This document shows positions 1 to 5,735 of a DNA stretch of 8,281 bases, piece after piece (the first letter of the stretch is position 1; the number at the start of each line of letters is the position of its first letter). The notes beneath the pieces are model-generated. The model did no database searches, was not told where the DNA came from, and worked only from the letters and a program-made list of their open reading frames with translations. A program made the translations under genes and the position numbers. The stretch is from Gammaproteobacteria bacterium (GTDB lineage: Bacteria; Pseudomonadota; Gammaproteobacteria; UBA9214), in the NCBI GenBank assembly GCA_030599705.1, contig JAUVNM010000062.1, positions 1 to 8,281 of the forward strand, written 5' to 3'.

Positions 1-16
1 GGATGCCGTTAGCGGC

Positions 17-131
17 CAGGCGGGAATCCATTAACGCAGGCATAATAAATACCGAATATGTTGAAGGCTGCTGGAACTGAAACGGATGATTTCTTAGTAA
101 GGTGTTCATAGATTCCCGCCTGCGCGGGAAT
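17..131. repeat. Inverted pair of dRS3-like palindromes flanking about 80 bp (NIME-like cassette)
   Basis: The right copy (112-131) is a perfect hairpin, ATTCCCGC / GCGGGAAT with a CTGC loop. It fits the pattern ATTCCC-N8-GGGAAT, the layout of the neisserial dRS3 repeat. The left copy keeps only one good arm: CAGGCGGGAATC at 17-28 is the exact reverse complement of 111-122, and its outer arm (about 8-13) is degenerate. The DNA between the arms is distinctly AT-richer than the genes. In Neisseria such pairs bound intergenic mosaic elements (NIMEs), and related ATTCCCGC...GCGGGAAT palindromes are dispersed in other proteobacteria. The palindromes are seen directly; membership in a dispersed family is inferred. 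No T-tract follows the hairpin closely, so I do not call a terminator. Confidence 0.6.
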
Positions 132-155
132 GACGAAAGAATTACCAAATATTTT

Positions 156-190
156 TTCTCTGCGTTCTCTGCGTTCTCTGCGTCTCTGCG
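156..190. repeat. Tandem 9-bp repeat, unit TTCTCTGCG, about 3.9 copies
   Basis: Three exact TTCTCTGCG units lie at 156-164, 165-173 and 174-182. A fourth at 183-190 lacks one T. The array is in the nadE upstream region, ends 53 bp before the nadE start and follows a short T-run. No coding frame or RNA structure explains it. Similar CTCTGCG-type tandem arrays occur between genes in other bacterial genomes, so it may be one member of a dispersed family, which is inference. Confidence 0.75.
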
Positions 191-243
191 GTAATATCAG
201 CTGTCTGTCCTGGAATTATCAATGTGAATAGCATCTCCGGTTT

Positions 244-1902
244 ATGAGCCGAGACACGTCTTCATCGGATTTGCGCATCGTCATGGCGCAGCTGGATTTC
301 CCGGTCGGCGCTATCGATGCGAATGCCGGCCGGGTTATCGATGCCTGCCGGCATGCCCGTGACGAGCTCGGTGCCGATGCCATTGTGTTTCCGGAGCTGT
401 GCATCACCGGGTATCCGCCGGAGGACCTGTTGTTGCGCCCGCATTTTCAGGAGTTCGTGGAGCGGGCGGTCGAGCGGGTCACCCGGGAAATCAGCGGCAT
501 CGTTGCCGTTATCGGACACCCGCTACGGCACGGGGGATCCCTGTTCAATGCCGCCTCGGTGATTGCGGACGGCTCAGTCATTGCCGGTTACTGCAAGCAG
601 CATTTGCCGAATTACAGTGTGTTTGACGAGAAACGCTATTTTCAGCCGGGTGCTGCTGCCTGCGTGGTAGCTGTCAGGGATGTCCCCGTCGGCATCACCA
701 TCTGTGAGGATATCTGGAAACCGGGTCCGGCCCGCCAGGCGGCGGCTGCCGGCGCGCAACTGCTGGTTAACCTGAATGCGTCACCGTTCCATGCCGGCAA
801 GGGTCTCGAACGCGAAGCATTGCTGCAGCAGCGTGCGCTGGAGACCGGGTTATCCGTGATGTATATCAATCTTGTCGGCGGACAGGATGAACTGGTATTT
901 GACGGCGGTTCGGTGGTTGTCAGTGCCGCTGGCGAGGTAACGCACCGGGCAGGGTGTTGTGAAGAAGTGCTGTTCCCGGTTGATTTCAGTGCCGGCCCGG
1001 TTGCGCCGGTGGCCGGTGAATGTGCGCCGCATCTCGAAGACGTCGAGGCGGTGTACCGCGTGCTGGTGACTGGCGTGCGTGATTATATCGGCAAGAACGG
1101 TTTTCCCGGTGCGGTCATCGGCCTGTCCGGCGGCATAGATTCGGCCCTGACACTGGCGATCGCGGTCGATGCGATTGGCGCCGACCGGGTGTCAGCGGTC
1201 ATGATGCCGTCGCGTTACACCAGCCGGATGAGCCTGGAAGATGCACGCAGCGAAGCGGAAGCCCTGCGGGTTGCCTATGATGAAATCTCCATCGAGCCGG
1301 TTTTCAGGGCCTTCCTGGAATCGCTGCGGGATGTACTGGGCGCTATGCCAGCGGATACGACCGAGGAGAATATCCAGGCCCGGTGTCGTGGTGTGCTGTT
1401 AATGGCCCTGTCCAACAGGCAACAGCGGATCGTGCTGACCACGGGCAACAAGAGCGAAATGTCCGTGGGCTACGCGACGCTCTACGGTGATATGGCTGGC
1501 GGGTTTGCCCCCATCAAGGATGTGCCGAAACTGCTGGTCTACCGGCTGGCGGAGTACCGTAACCGTACCGGCAGGGTGATCCCGGAGCGGGTGCTGACCC
1601 GGGCGCCGTCGGCCGAGCTGGCGCCGGACCAGAAAGATGCGGACAGTCTGCCGCCCTACGAGATACTTGACCCGATCCTCGAACGCTATATCGAGCAGGA
1701 CCAGAGTATCGAGCAGATCGTGGAGGCAGGCTTTGACACTGCAGTCGTGGCACGGATAGCAGGCCTGGTGGACCGCAACGAGTACAAACGCCGCCAGGCA
1801 CCACCGGGAGTGCGCATCAGCCGGCGCGCCTTCGGCCGTGACCGGCGCTACCCGATTACTTCCGGTTACCCGAATACCCGCGGAACTTTAACGTTAACGT
1901 AG
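244..1902 (+). CDS. nadE: Glutamine-dependent NAD+ synthetase
   Basis: This cytoplasmic enzyme makes the last step of NAD+ synthesis: it adenylates nicotinate adenine dinucleotide with ATP and amidates it with ammonia taken from glutamine. The 552-residue protein has the two-domain form. The N-terminal nitrilase-like glutaminase domain (about 9-265) shows the triad Glu51 (FPELCITGY), Lys118 (CKQHLPNY) and Cys154 (TICEDIW). The C-terminal synthetase domain (about 275-540) has the ATP-binding loop SGGIDSA at 295-301, MPSRYTS near 320 and TGNKSE at 400-405. The ATG at 244 is the first Met before the essential first strand (LRIVMAQ) and has no clear Shine-Dalgarno sequence. The C-terminus is odd: after the usual RDRRYPIT it reads into a short Thr-rich tail and stops at a TAG inside a REP element. 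It converges on bamD. No promoter is convincing in the repeat-rich DNA upstream. Confidence 0.97.
   Translation: MSRDTSSSDLRIVMAQLDFPVGAIDANAGRVIDACRHARDELGADAIVFPELCITGYPPEDLLLRPHFQEFVERAVERVTREISGIVAVIGHPLRHGGSLFNAASVIADGSVIAGYCKQHLPNYSVFDEKRYFQPGAAACVVAVRDVPVGITICEDIWKPGPARQAAAAGAQLLVNLNASPFHAGKGLEREALLQQRALETGLSVMYINLVGGQDELVFDGGSVVVSAAGEVTHRAGCCEEVLFPVDFSAGPVAPVAGECAPHLEDVEAVYRVLVTGVRDYIGKNGFPGAVIGLSGGIDSALTLAIAVDAIGADRVSAVMMPSRYTSRMSLEDARSEAEALRVAYDEISIEPVFRAFLESLRDVLGAMPADTTEENIQARCRGVLLMALSNRQQRIVLTTGNKSEMSVGYATLYGDMAGGFAPIKDVPKLLVYRLAEYRNRTGRVIPERVLTRAPSAELAPDQKDADSLPPYEILDPILERYIEQDQSIEQIVEAGFDTAVVARIAGLVDRNEYKRRQAPPGVRISRRAFGRDRRYPITSGYPNTRGTLTLT
1888..1897. repeat. 10-bp perfect palindrome TTAACGTTAA at the end of nadE
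   Basis: TTAACGTTAA is self-complementary and lies in the last codons of nadE, directly before the REP that supplies the stop codon. It encodes part of the atypical Thr/Leu tail. It may be junction sequence left by REP insertion; no function can be assigned. Confidence 0.5.
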
Positions 1903-1966
1903 GAGCGGGCTTGCCCGCGAACGCCGTAATCGGATAGACCGAATTCGCCAGCAAGCTGGCTCCTAC
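1899..1966. repeat. REPIN: inverted pair of REP palindromes (copy 1)
   Basis: The element begins with GTAGGAGC and ends with its exact reverse complement GCTCCTAC. The left REP has the stem GCGGGC-TT-GCCCGC (1905-1918) and the right REP the stem GCCAGC-AA-GCTGGC (1947-1960). The 68-bp unit therefore has the head-to-head form called a REPIN, the unit mobilised by RAYT (TnpA-REP) transposases in Pseudomonas and relatives. No RAYT gene is in this window. The element overlaps the nadE stop codon and fills the gap between convergent nadE and bamD. It could act as a two-way transcription barrier or mRNA-stabilising hairpin, which is inference. Confidence 0.9.
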
Positions 1967-1973
1967 GGGTGTG

Positions 1974-1985
1974 GGGAAGCTTCCC
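1974..1985. repeat. 12-bp perfect palindrome GGGAAGCTTCCC between REPs
   Basis: GGGAAGCTTCCC is fully self-complementary. It lies between the REPIN (ending 1966) and the next REP (starting 1987). It could be a junction or a degraded palindrome; nothing more can be said. Confidence 0.6.
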
Positions 1986-1986
1986 T

Positions 1987-2010
1987 GTAGGAGCGGGCTT
2001 GCCCGCGAAT
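1987..2010. repeat. Single REP element
   Basis: GTAGGAGC followed by the stem GCGGGC-TT-GCCCGC (1993-2006) and GAAT. Its first 22 bases are identical to the left REP at 1899-1920, and it is in the same orientation. No inverted partner follows before bamD, so this is a singlet or half of a decayed REPIN. It lies just past the bamD stop codon on that gene's 3' side. Confidence 0.9.
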
Positions 2011-2057
2011 ACGGTAGGCAGTTCAACATTTTGATGCGCCTGTGAATAAACAGTCGC

Positions 2058-2867
2058 TTACCTGAACCAGCCGAACCAGCCGCCACGCCGGGTCGGGTCA
2101 CCACCCTGTTGCAGGATTTCCAGGTCAGGGTGTGCAGGGTCGTTGTAGGCCAGTACGCGCACGGCATCATCGGCCAGGTTGTCCACGCCGAGCTTGCGGT
2201 AGGCGCGGGTCATGATGATCAGGGCATCCGTTACCGACGGGGTGCGCTGGTAGTCCTCGATTACAATGGCGGCGCGGTTGGCGGCAGCTACGTATGCGCC
2301 GCGCCGCATGTAATAATCCGCTACATGAATCTCGTAGCGTGCCATGTTGTTGCGCAGATGTATCATGCGCTGGGCTGAATCAGCGAAATACTTGCTGTTC
2401 GGGAAGCGCGTGACCAGTTCATGAAAGTCATCGTAGGCGTCGCGCATGATGCGCAGGTCGCGTTCCGAGGTATCCTGCGGCAGCAGTTTATCGACCAGCG
2501 ACCGGCCGCGTGTATAGTTGACCAGGCCCATCAGGTACCAGGCATAATCGACATTCGGGTGGCGCGGGTTTATTTTGATAAAGCGTTGCGCAGCGGCAAT
2601 GGAGGAATCCGGTTCGTCGTACTTGTAGTAGGCATAGGCAATCTCGAGCTGGGCTTGCTGGGCATATTTCCCGAACGGGAAACGTGCTTCCAGTTTCTCG
2701 AAATAGTCGATGGCCTGTTCGTAGTTTTTGTTGCTCATGGAATCTTTCGCGGCCGAATAGAGCTGGCTTGGCGACCAGTCCTTGGTATTGTCAATCTGTT
2801 CGGGCAAGATTGCACAGCCGCTGATAGCGAGCAGCAGGACTAACAGGAAAACTCTCGACAAATGCAT
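2058..2867 (-). CDS. bamD: Outer-membrane protein assembly factor BamD (lipoprotein)
   Basis: BamD is the essential lipoprotein partner of BamA in the complex that folds beta-barrel proteins into the outer membrane. The 269-residue protein starts with a lipoprotein signal: Met-His-Leu-Ser-Arg, a hydrophobic stretch (6-15) and a lipobox ISGC with the lipidated Cys at 18. Ala at +2 does not signal inner-membrane retention. The body is TPR-like, with landmarks ARFPFGKYAQQAQLEIAYAYYK, HPNVDYAWYLMGL, TRFPNSKY and the C-terminal YEIHVADYYMRRGAY region shared with E. coli BamD. The tail is rich in Gly, Trp and Arg. I chose the ATG at 2865-2867 because it begins the signal peptide. An upstream Met at 2946-2948 would add 27 residues before the signal and run into rluD. 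Only a weak GAG ribosome site precedes the start. Confidence 0.97.
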   Translation of the reverse strand: MHLSRVFLLVLLLAISGCAILPEQIDNTKDWSPSQLYSAAKDSMSNKNYEQAIDYFEKLEARFPFGKYAQQAQLEIAYAYYKYDEPDSSIAAAQRFIKINPRHPNVDYAWYLMGLVNYTRGRSLVDKLLPQDTSERDLRIMRDAYDDFHELVTRFPNSKYFADSAQRMIHLRNNMARYEIHVADYYMRRGAYVAAANRAAIVIEDYQRTPSVTDALIIMTRAYRKLGVDNLADDAVRVLAYNDPAHPDLEILQQGGDPTRRGGWFGWFR

Positions 2868-2923
2868 GGGGTATCTCGGGTACTTCGTATAGAGTGTCAG
2901 TATACCGCAATCCTGTTCCTCGC
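2868..2923. promoter_or_regulatory. Divergent bamD/rluD promoter region (elements tentative)
   Basis: Both divergent genes must be started from these 56 bp or from inside the neighbouring coding ends. On the minus strand TATACT (2904 to 2899) is a fair -10 for bamD, giving a leader of about 25 nt. On the plus strand TATAGA (2888-2893) could be a -10 for rluD. Neither has a convincing -35 at standard spacing. The assignment rests mainly on gene layout. Confidence 0.3.
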
Positions 2924-3889
2924 ATGACGCAAGAAATACACCTCTCATTCAGTATCCCGGAACATCTCAACGGGCAGCGCCTTGACCAGGCGCTGGCCGC
3001 ACTGATGCCCGACTGGTCGCGCAGTCGGCTGCAGCAGTGGATCCGGGACGGGCAGGTTCGGCTGGATGGTCGCCTGCCGAGGGCGCGGGACCGGGTACAT
3101 GGCGGCGAGGCCGTCCGGATCGATGCCGTGTTCAAGGCGGACACCGGCTGCGTACCCGAGGACATCCCGCTGGATATTGCTTACGAGGACAGCGATCTGC
3201 TGGTCATCAACAAGCCGGCCGGACTGGTCGTGCACCCGGCGGTCGGGAATCCGGACGGTACCCTGCAGAATGCATTGTTGCACCATGATCCTGAACTGGC
3301 GCGGTTGCCGCGCGCCGGTATCGTGCATCGGCTGGACAAGGAAACCAGTGGTCTGATGGTTGTGGCGCGCAGTCCGGTGGCACACAAAAAACTCGTCGAG
3401 GCGCTGCAGGCGCGCTCGGTACAGCGTGAATACCTGACGGTTGTCTATTCCGTTATGACGGCCGGTGGTGAAGTCAATGCACCGATTGGCCGGCACCCGG
3501 TTGATCGCAAGCGTATGGCCGTGGTCGCCGGTGGCCGGGTTGCCGTGACCCACTATCGTGTCGAGGAGCGCTACCGTGCCCATTCGCTGGTGCGGGTCCG
3601 GCTGGAAACCGGCCGTACCCACCAGATTCGGGTGCACATGGCGCACATCCGCTGCCCCGTGGTCGGCGACCCGGTCTATGGTGGCCGCTTGCGGTTGCCG
3701 CGCGGGGCCGGTGAACAGTTGCAAGCGGTGCTGCAGGGTTTCCGGCGCCAGGCCCTGCATGCCGCGCGGCTGGCGTTTACCCACCCCGGTTCCGGGCAGG
3801 CCGTGAGTTGGCAGGCACCGCTGCCGGAGGACATGACACGACTTGTTGAGGCGTTGCGACAGGATGCCGGAACCATTGGCAATGGATGA
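2924..3889 (+). CDS. rluD: 23S rRNA pseudouridine(1911/1915/1917) synthase RluD
   Basis: RluD isomerises uridines in helix 69 of 23S rRNA, a loop that contacts the decoding centre, during late 50S assembly. The 321-residue product has an N-terminal S4-type RNA-binding domain (about 17-65, GQRLDQALAALMPDWSRSRL) and then a RluA-family catalytic domain. The catalytic Asp138 is in HRLDKETSG (135-143); E. coli has Asp139. Other family marks are INKPAGLVVHPA, LETGRTHQIRVHMAH and VGDPVYGGR. I prefer the ATG at 2924 because it aligns with the E. coli N-terminus. A GTG at 2894 would add 10 residues without family support. Neither start has a clear Shine-Dalgarno site. The gene is divergent from bamD, as in E. 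coli, and overlaps pgeF by 8 bp, implying co-transcription. Confidence 0.97.
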   Translation: MTQEIHLSFSIPEHLNGQRLDQALAALMPDWSRSRLQQWIRDGQVRLDGRLPRARDRVHGGEAVRIDAVFKADTGCVPEDIPLDIAYEDSDLLVINKPAGLVVHPAVGNPDGTLQNALLHHDPELARLPRAGIVHRLDKETSGLMVVARSPVAHKKLVEALQARSVQREYLTVVYSVMTAGGEVNAPIGRHPVDRKRMAVVAGGRVAVTHYRVEERYRAHSLVRVRLETGRTHQIRVHMAHIRCPVVGDPVYGGRLRLPRGAGEQLQAVLQGFRRQALHAARLAFTHPGSGQAVSWQAPLPEDMTRLVEALRQDAGTIGNG

Positions 3890-4622
3890 GCGCTGGATAA
3901 CCCCGGACTGGCCTGCTCCCGTCACAGTGCGCGCGGCAACGACGACGCGCGCAGGCGGTGTCAGCGCAGGCCCGTGGGCATCCATGAACCTGGCGGATCA
4001 CGTGGGCGATGTGGCCGGTGCGGTCGCGGCCAACCGGCAGCGCCTGGTGATGCGCCTGGCATTGCCGGTTGCACCCCGCTGGCTGACACAGGTGCATGGC
4101 AACCGGGTCATCGATACGGTAGACGGATCTGCATCCACCGAGGCAGATGCCATGGTCGCCCATGCCCCCGGCAGTGTCTGCGCGGTGCTCACCGCCGATT
4201 GCCTGCCGGTGCTGTTGTGCGACCAGGCCGGCCGCGAGGTGGCGGCCGCCCATGCCGGCTGGCGCGGTCTGGCCGCCGGCGTGCTGGAACAGACGGTGAC
4301 CCGGATGCATGCCCCGGGTCGTGAGCTGCTGGCCTGGCTGGGGCCGGCCATCGGCGCTGCCGCCTACGTGGTAGGGGAGGAAGTCCGTTCCGCGTTTATT
4401 GGCCGGGATGCGCTCGCGGCGGAGGCCTTCCGGCCTGCCGCTGACGGTGGCTGGCATGCCGACCTGTATGCGCTGGCGCGGCGGCGGCTGGGCAACTGCG
4501 GGGTGACGGCAGTGTATGGGGGTGACTTCTGCACCTGCAGTGACCGGGAGCGCTTCTATTCGTATCGCCGTGATGGTGTGACCGGTCGCATGGCCAGCCT
4601 GGTGTGGCTGGAAGCCGGCTGA
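3882..4622 (+). CDS. pgeF: Peptidoglycan editing factor PgeF (YfiH / laccase-domain family)
   Basis: Members of this family (YfiH, DUF152, human LACC1/FAMIN) have a metal site formed by two His and one Cys. In E. coli the protein keeps L-Ser from replacing L-Ala in peptidoglycan stems; purine-nucleoside activities have also been reported for the family. The 246-residue product shows all three ligands: His72 (QVHGNR), Cys107 (TADCLPVL) and His124 (HAGWRGL). It also has LGPAIG and the C-terminal YSYRRDGVTGRMAS signature. I chose the ATG at 3882 because the following WITPDWPAP matches the E. coli N-terminus. GGAA at 3869-3872 is a fair ribosome site 9 nt upstream. ATG 3864 is an alternative that adds six residues. 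The 8-bp overlap with rluD suggests translational coupling. Confidence 0.96.
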   Translation: MDERWITPDWPAPVTVRAATTTRAGGVSAGPWASMNLADHVGDVAGAVAANRQRLVMRLALPVAPRWLTQVHGNRVIDTVDGSASTEADAMVAHAPGSVCAVLTADCLPVLLCDQAGREVAAAHAGWRGLAAGVLEQTVTRMHAPGRELLAWLGPAIGAAAYVVGEEVRSAFIGRDALAAEAFRPAADGGWHADLYALARRRLGNCGVTAVYGGDFCTCSDRERFYSYRRDGVTGRMASLVWLEAG

Positions 4623-4671
4623 AGCGGCTTGTCTCCTGGGGTATTATTGCCGATCGTCCCTTCCTGACCCC

Positions 4672-4675
4672 GGAA
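4672..4675 (+). promoter_or_regulatory. Ribosome binding site of the ZIP transporter gene
   Basis: GGAA lies 7 nt before the ATG at 4683. It supports this start, which also gives a complete first membrane segment. Confidence 0.55.
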
Positions 4676-4682
4676 TGATTGT

Positions 4683-5462
4683 ATGTCGTTGCTCGTCTGG
4701 ATCATCCTGTTTTGCCTGATCGGTGGTGTGCTCAGCGTACTCGCCGCGGGCCTGTTCCTTGTCCTGCGCGTGGAGCTGCGCAACCGCTTGTTGCCCCACC
4801 TGGTCAGTTTTGCGACCGGCGCCCTGCTGGGCGCGGCATTGCTGGGGCTGTTGCCGCATGCGCTCACTGCGGCCGGTCCCGAGGACATGCATGCGATCCC
4901 GATGGCCGTGCTGCTCGGCCTGCTGGGTTTCTTCCTGCTGGAAAAGATGGTGTTGTGGCGGCACTGCCATGCGGATCACTGCGAGGTACACGCGCCCGGG
5001 CAGAGTAACCGGCAACAGTCTGCAGGCACCCTGATCCTGATTGGCGACGGCTTGCATAACTTTCTCGATGGCATACTGATTGCCGGCGCCTTTCTGACCG
5101 ATGTTCATCTCGGGGTGGTGACCAGTATCGCGGTCGCGGCCCACGAAATTCCCCAGGAGGTCGGTGATTTCGCGGTGCTGCTGCACAGTGGCTTCAGCCG
5201 CGGCCGTGCATTACTGTATAACGTGATTTCCAGCATGACCACGGTGCTTGGCGGGTTGCTCGCTTATTATGCGCTGCAGGACCTGGAACCGCTGTTGCCA
5301 TACGTACTCGCCGTCGCCGCATCGAGTTTTATCTACATTGCCGTTGCCGATCTTATTCCCACCCTGCACGAGCGCGTTGAAGGCAGTGCCACACTGCAGC
5401 AGATTGTCCTGATCGCCGCCGGTGTCCTGGTGATCTACCTGGCCCACCTGACACTGCACTGA
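4683..5462 (+). CDS. ZIP-family divalent metal transporter
   Basis: ZIP proteins move Zn2+ and sometimes Fe2+, Mn2+ or other metals into the cytoplasm. This 259-residue protein has about eight hydrophobic segments (near 5-27, 38-58, 72-92, 115-138, 145-168, 177-197, 205-224 and 237-256). The two signature metal-site helices are present: HNFLDG (125-130) in segment 4 and HEIPQE (154-159) in segment 5. LLGLLPHAL in segment 2 and ADLIPTLHE after segment 7 are also typical. The loop between segments 3 and 4 is rich in metal ligands: His94, Cys95, His96, Asp98, His99, Cys100, Glu101 and His103. It starts 60 bp after pgeF, so it may be read through from rluD-pgeF. No good promoter or Zur-like operator was found. 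Substrate and transport direction cannot be told from sequence. Confidence 0.92.
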   Translation: MSLLVWIILFCLIGGVLSVLAAGLFLVLRVELRNRLLPHLVSFATGALLGAALLGLLPHALTAAGPEDMHAIPMAVLLGLLGFFLLEKMVLWRHCHADHCEVHAPGQSNRQQSAGTLILIGDGLHNFLDGILIAGAFLTDVHLGVVTSIAVAAHEIPQEVGDFAVLLHSGFSRGRALLYNVISSMTTVLGGLLAYYALQDLEPLLPYVLAVAASSFIYIAVADLIPTLHERVEGSATLQQIVLIAAGVLVIYLAHLTLH

Positions 5463-5512
5463 CTCCTGGTCATTACATGGCATCCCGATATCGGCTGTTG
5501 CATGTTGATCTT

Positions 5513-5621
5513 GTAGGAGCGAGCTTGCTCGCGAACCGCGATGTTTCCCGGCCACCGAATTCGCCAGCATGCCCCAGGGCAGCTTCTCGGCGCAAGCGCC
5601 TCACCTTCAGCTGGCTCCTAC
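5513..5621. repeat. REPIN (copy 2) with 39 extra bp in one hairpin loop
   Basis: The left REP is GTAGGAGC with stem GCGAGC-TT-GCTCGC (5519-5532). The right REP is inverted: GCCAGC (5563-5568) pairs with GCTGGC (5610-5615) and ends GCTCCTAC at 5621. In copy 1 the right loop is just AA; here it is 41 nt (5569-5609). That loop folds into two smaller hairpins, GCCC-CA-GGGC (5571-5580) and GGCGC-AA-GCGCC (5589-5600). Both copies share ACCGAATTCGCCAGC in the right half. The element lies between the ZIP gene and the clpB promoter, where it may also separate the two transcription units (inference). Confidence 0.85.
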
Positions 5622-5669
5622 AACCGCGCTCTCAATTTGTGGGACAGTTGTGGCAGGGATTGTGTTTAA

Positions 5670-5700
5670 CCCTTGAAAGATCGCCTGTTACCCCCCATAA
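5670..5700 (+). promoter_or_regulatory. Heat-shock (sigma-32) promoter of clpB
   Basis: CCCTTGAAA (5670-5678) matches the sigma-32 -35 element, and CCCCATAA (5693-5700) matches the -10 element CCCCATnT closely. The gap between CTTGAA and CCCCAT is 15 nt, near the usual 13-15. Transcription would start about 5705-5708, giving a leader of about 30 nt. ClpB is a classic RpoH target, so the position fits. The inverted repeat CCTGTT (5684-5689) / AACAGG (5700-5705) straddles the -10 element and may be chance. Confidence 0.85.
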
Positions 5701-5721
5701 ACAGGGTATCGCTGCAGTTAC

Positions 5722-5727
5722 GGAGAG
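5722..5727 (+). promoter_or_regulatory. Ribosome binding site of clpB
   Basis: GGAGAG ends 8 nt before the ATG at 5736. It favours this ATG over the in-frame ATG two codons later (5742), in line with the E. coli N-terminus MRLDRLT. Confidence 0.8.
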
Positions 5728-5735
5728 AAAATCCC

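Noticed and set aside
112..157. Hairpin at 112-131 with the T-run at 152-157 as a rho-independent terminator
   Set aside because: The T-run starts about 20 nt after the stem, too far for intrinsic termination.
1..243. CRISPR array or phage attachment site in the repeat-rich left end
   Set aside because: The repeats are 9-bp tandem units and palindromes without unique spacers, and no integrase or cas gene is present.
1856..2170. 104-codon minus-strand open frame across the nadE/bamD gap
   Set aside because: It reads through REP elements and the ends of two well-supported genes; repeat translation, not a protein.
2868..2948. N-terminal extension of bamD by 27 residues
   Set aside because: The extension precedes a complete lipoprotein signal peptide and overlaps rluD.
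2945..3985. 346-codon minus-strand open frame opposite rluD
   Set aside because: It is the antisense shadow of a GC-rich gene with clear family motifs on the plus strand, and its translation shows no recognisable domain.
4612..4630. Hairpin AAGCCG / CGGCTT straddling the pgeF stop codon as a terminator
   Set aside because: The stem is only 6 bp and no T-tract follows, so it is not a convincing intrinsic terminator.
4629..4647. Promoter before the ZIP gene (TTGTCT and TATTAT)
   Set aside because: The two boxes are only 7 bp apart, not the 16-18 bp expected, and no other pair was found.
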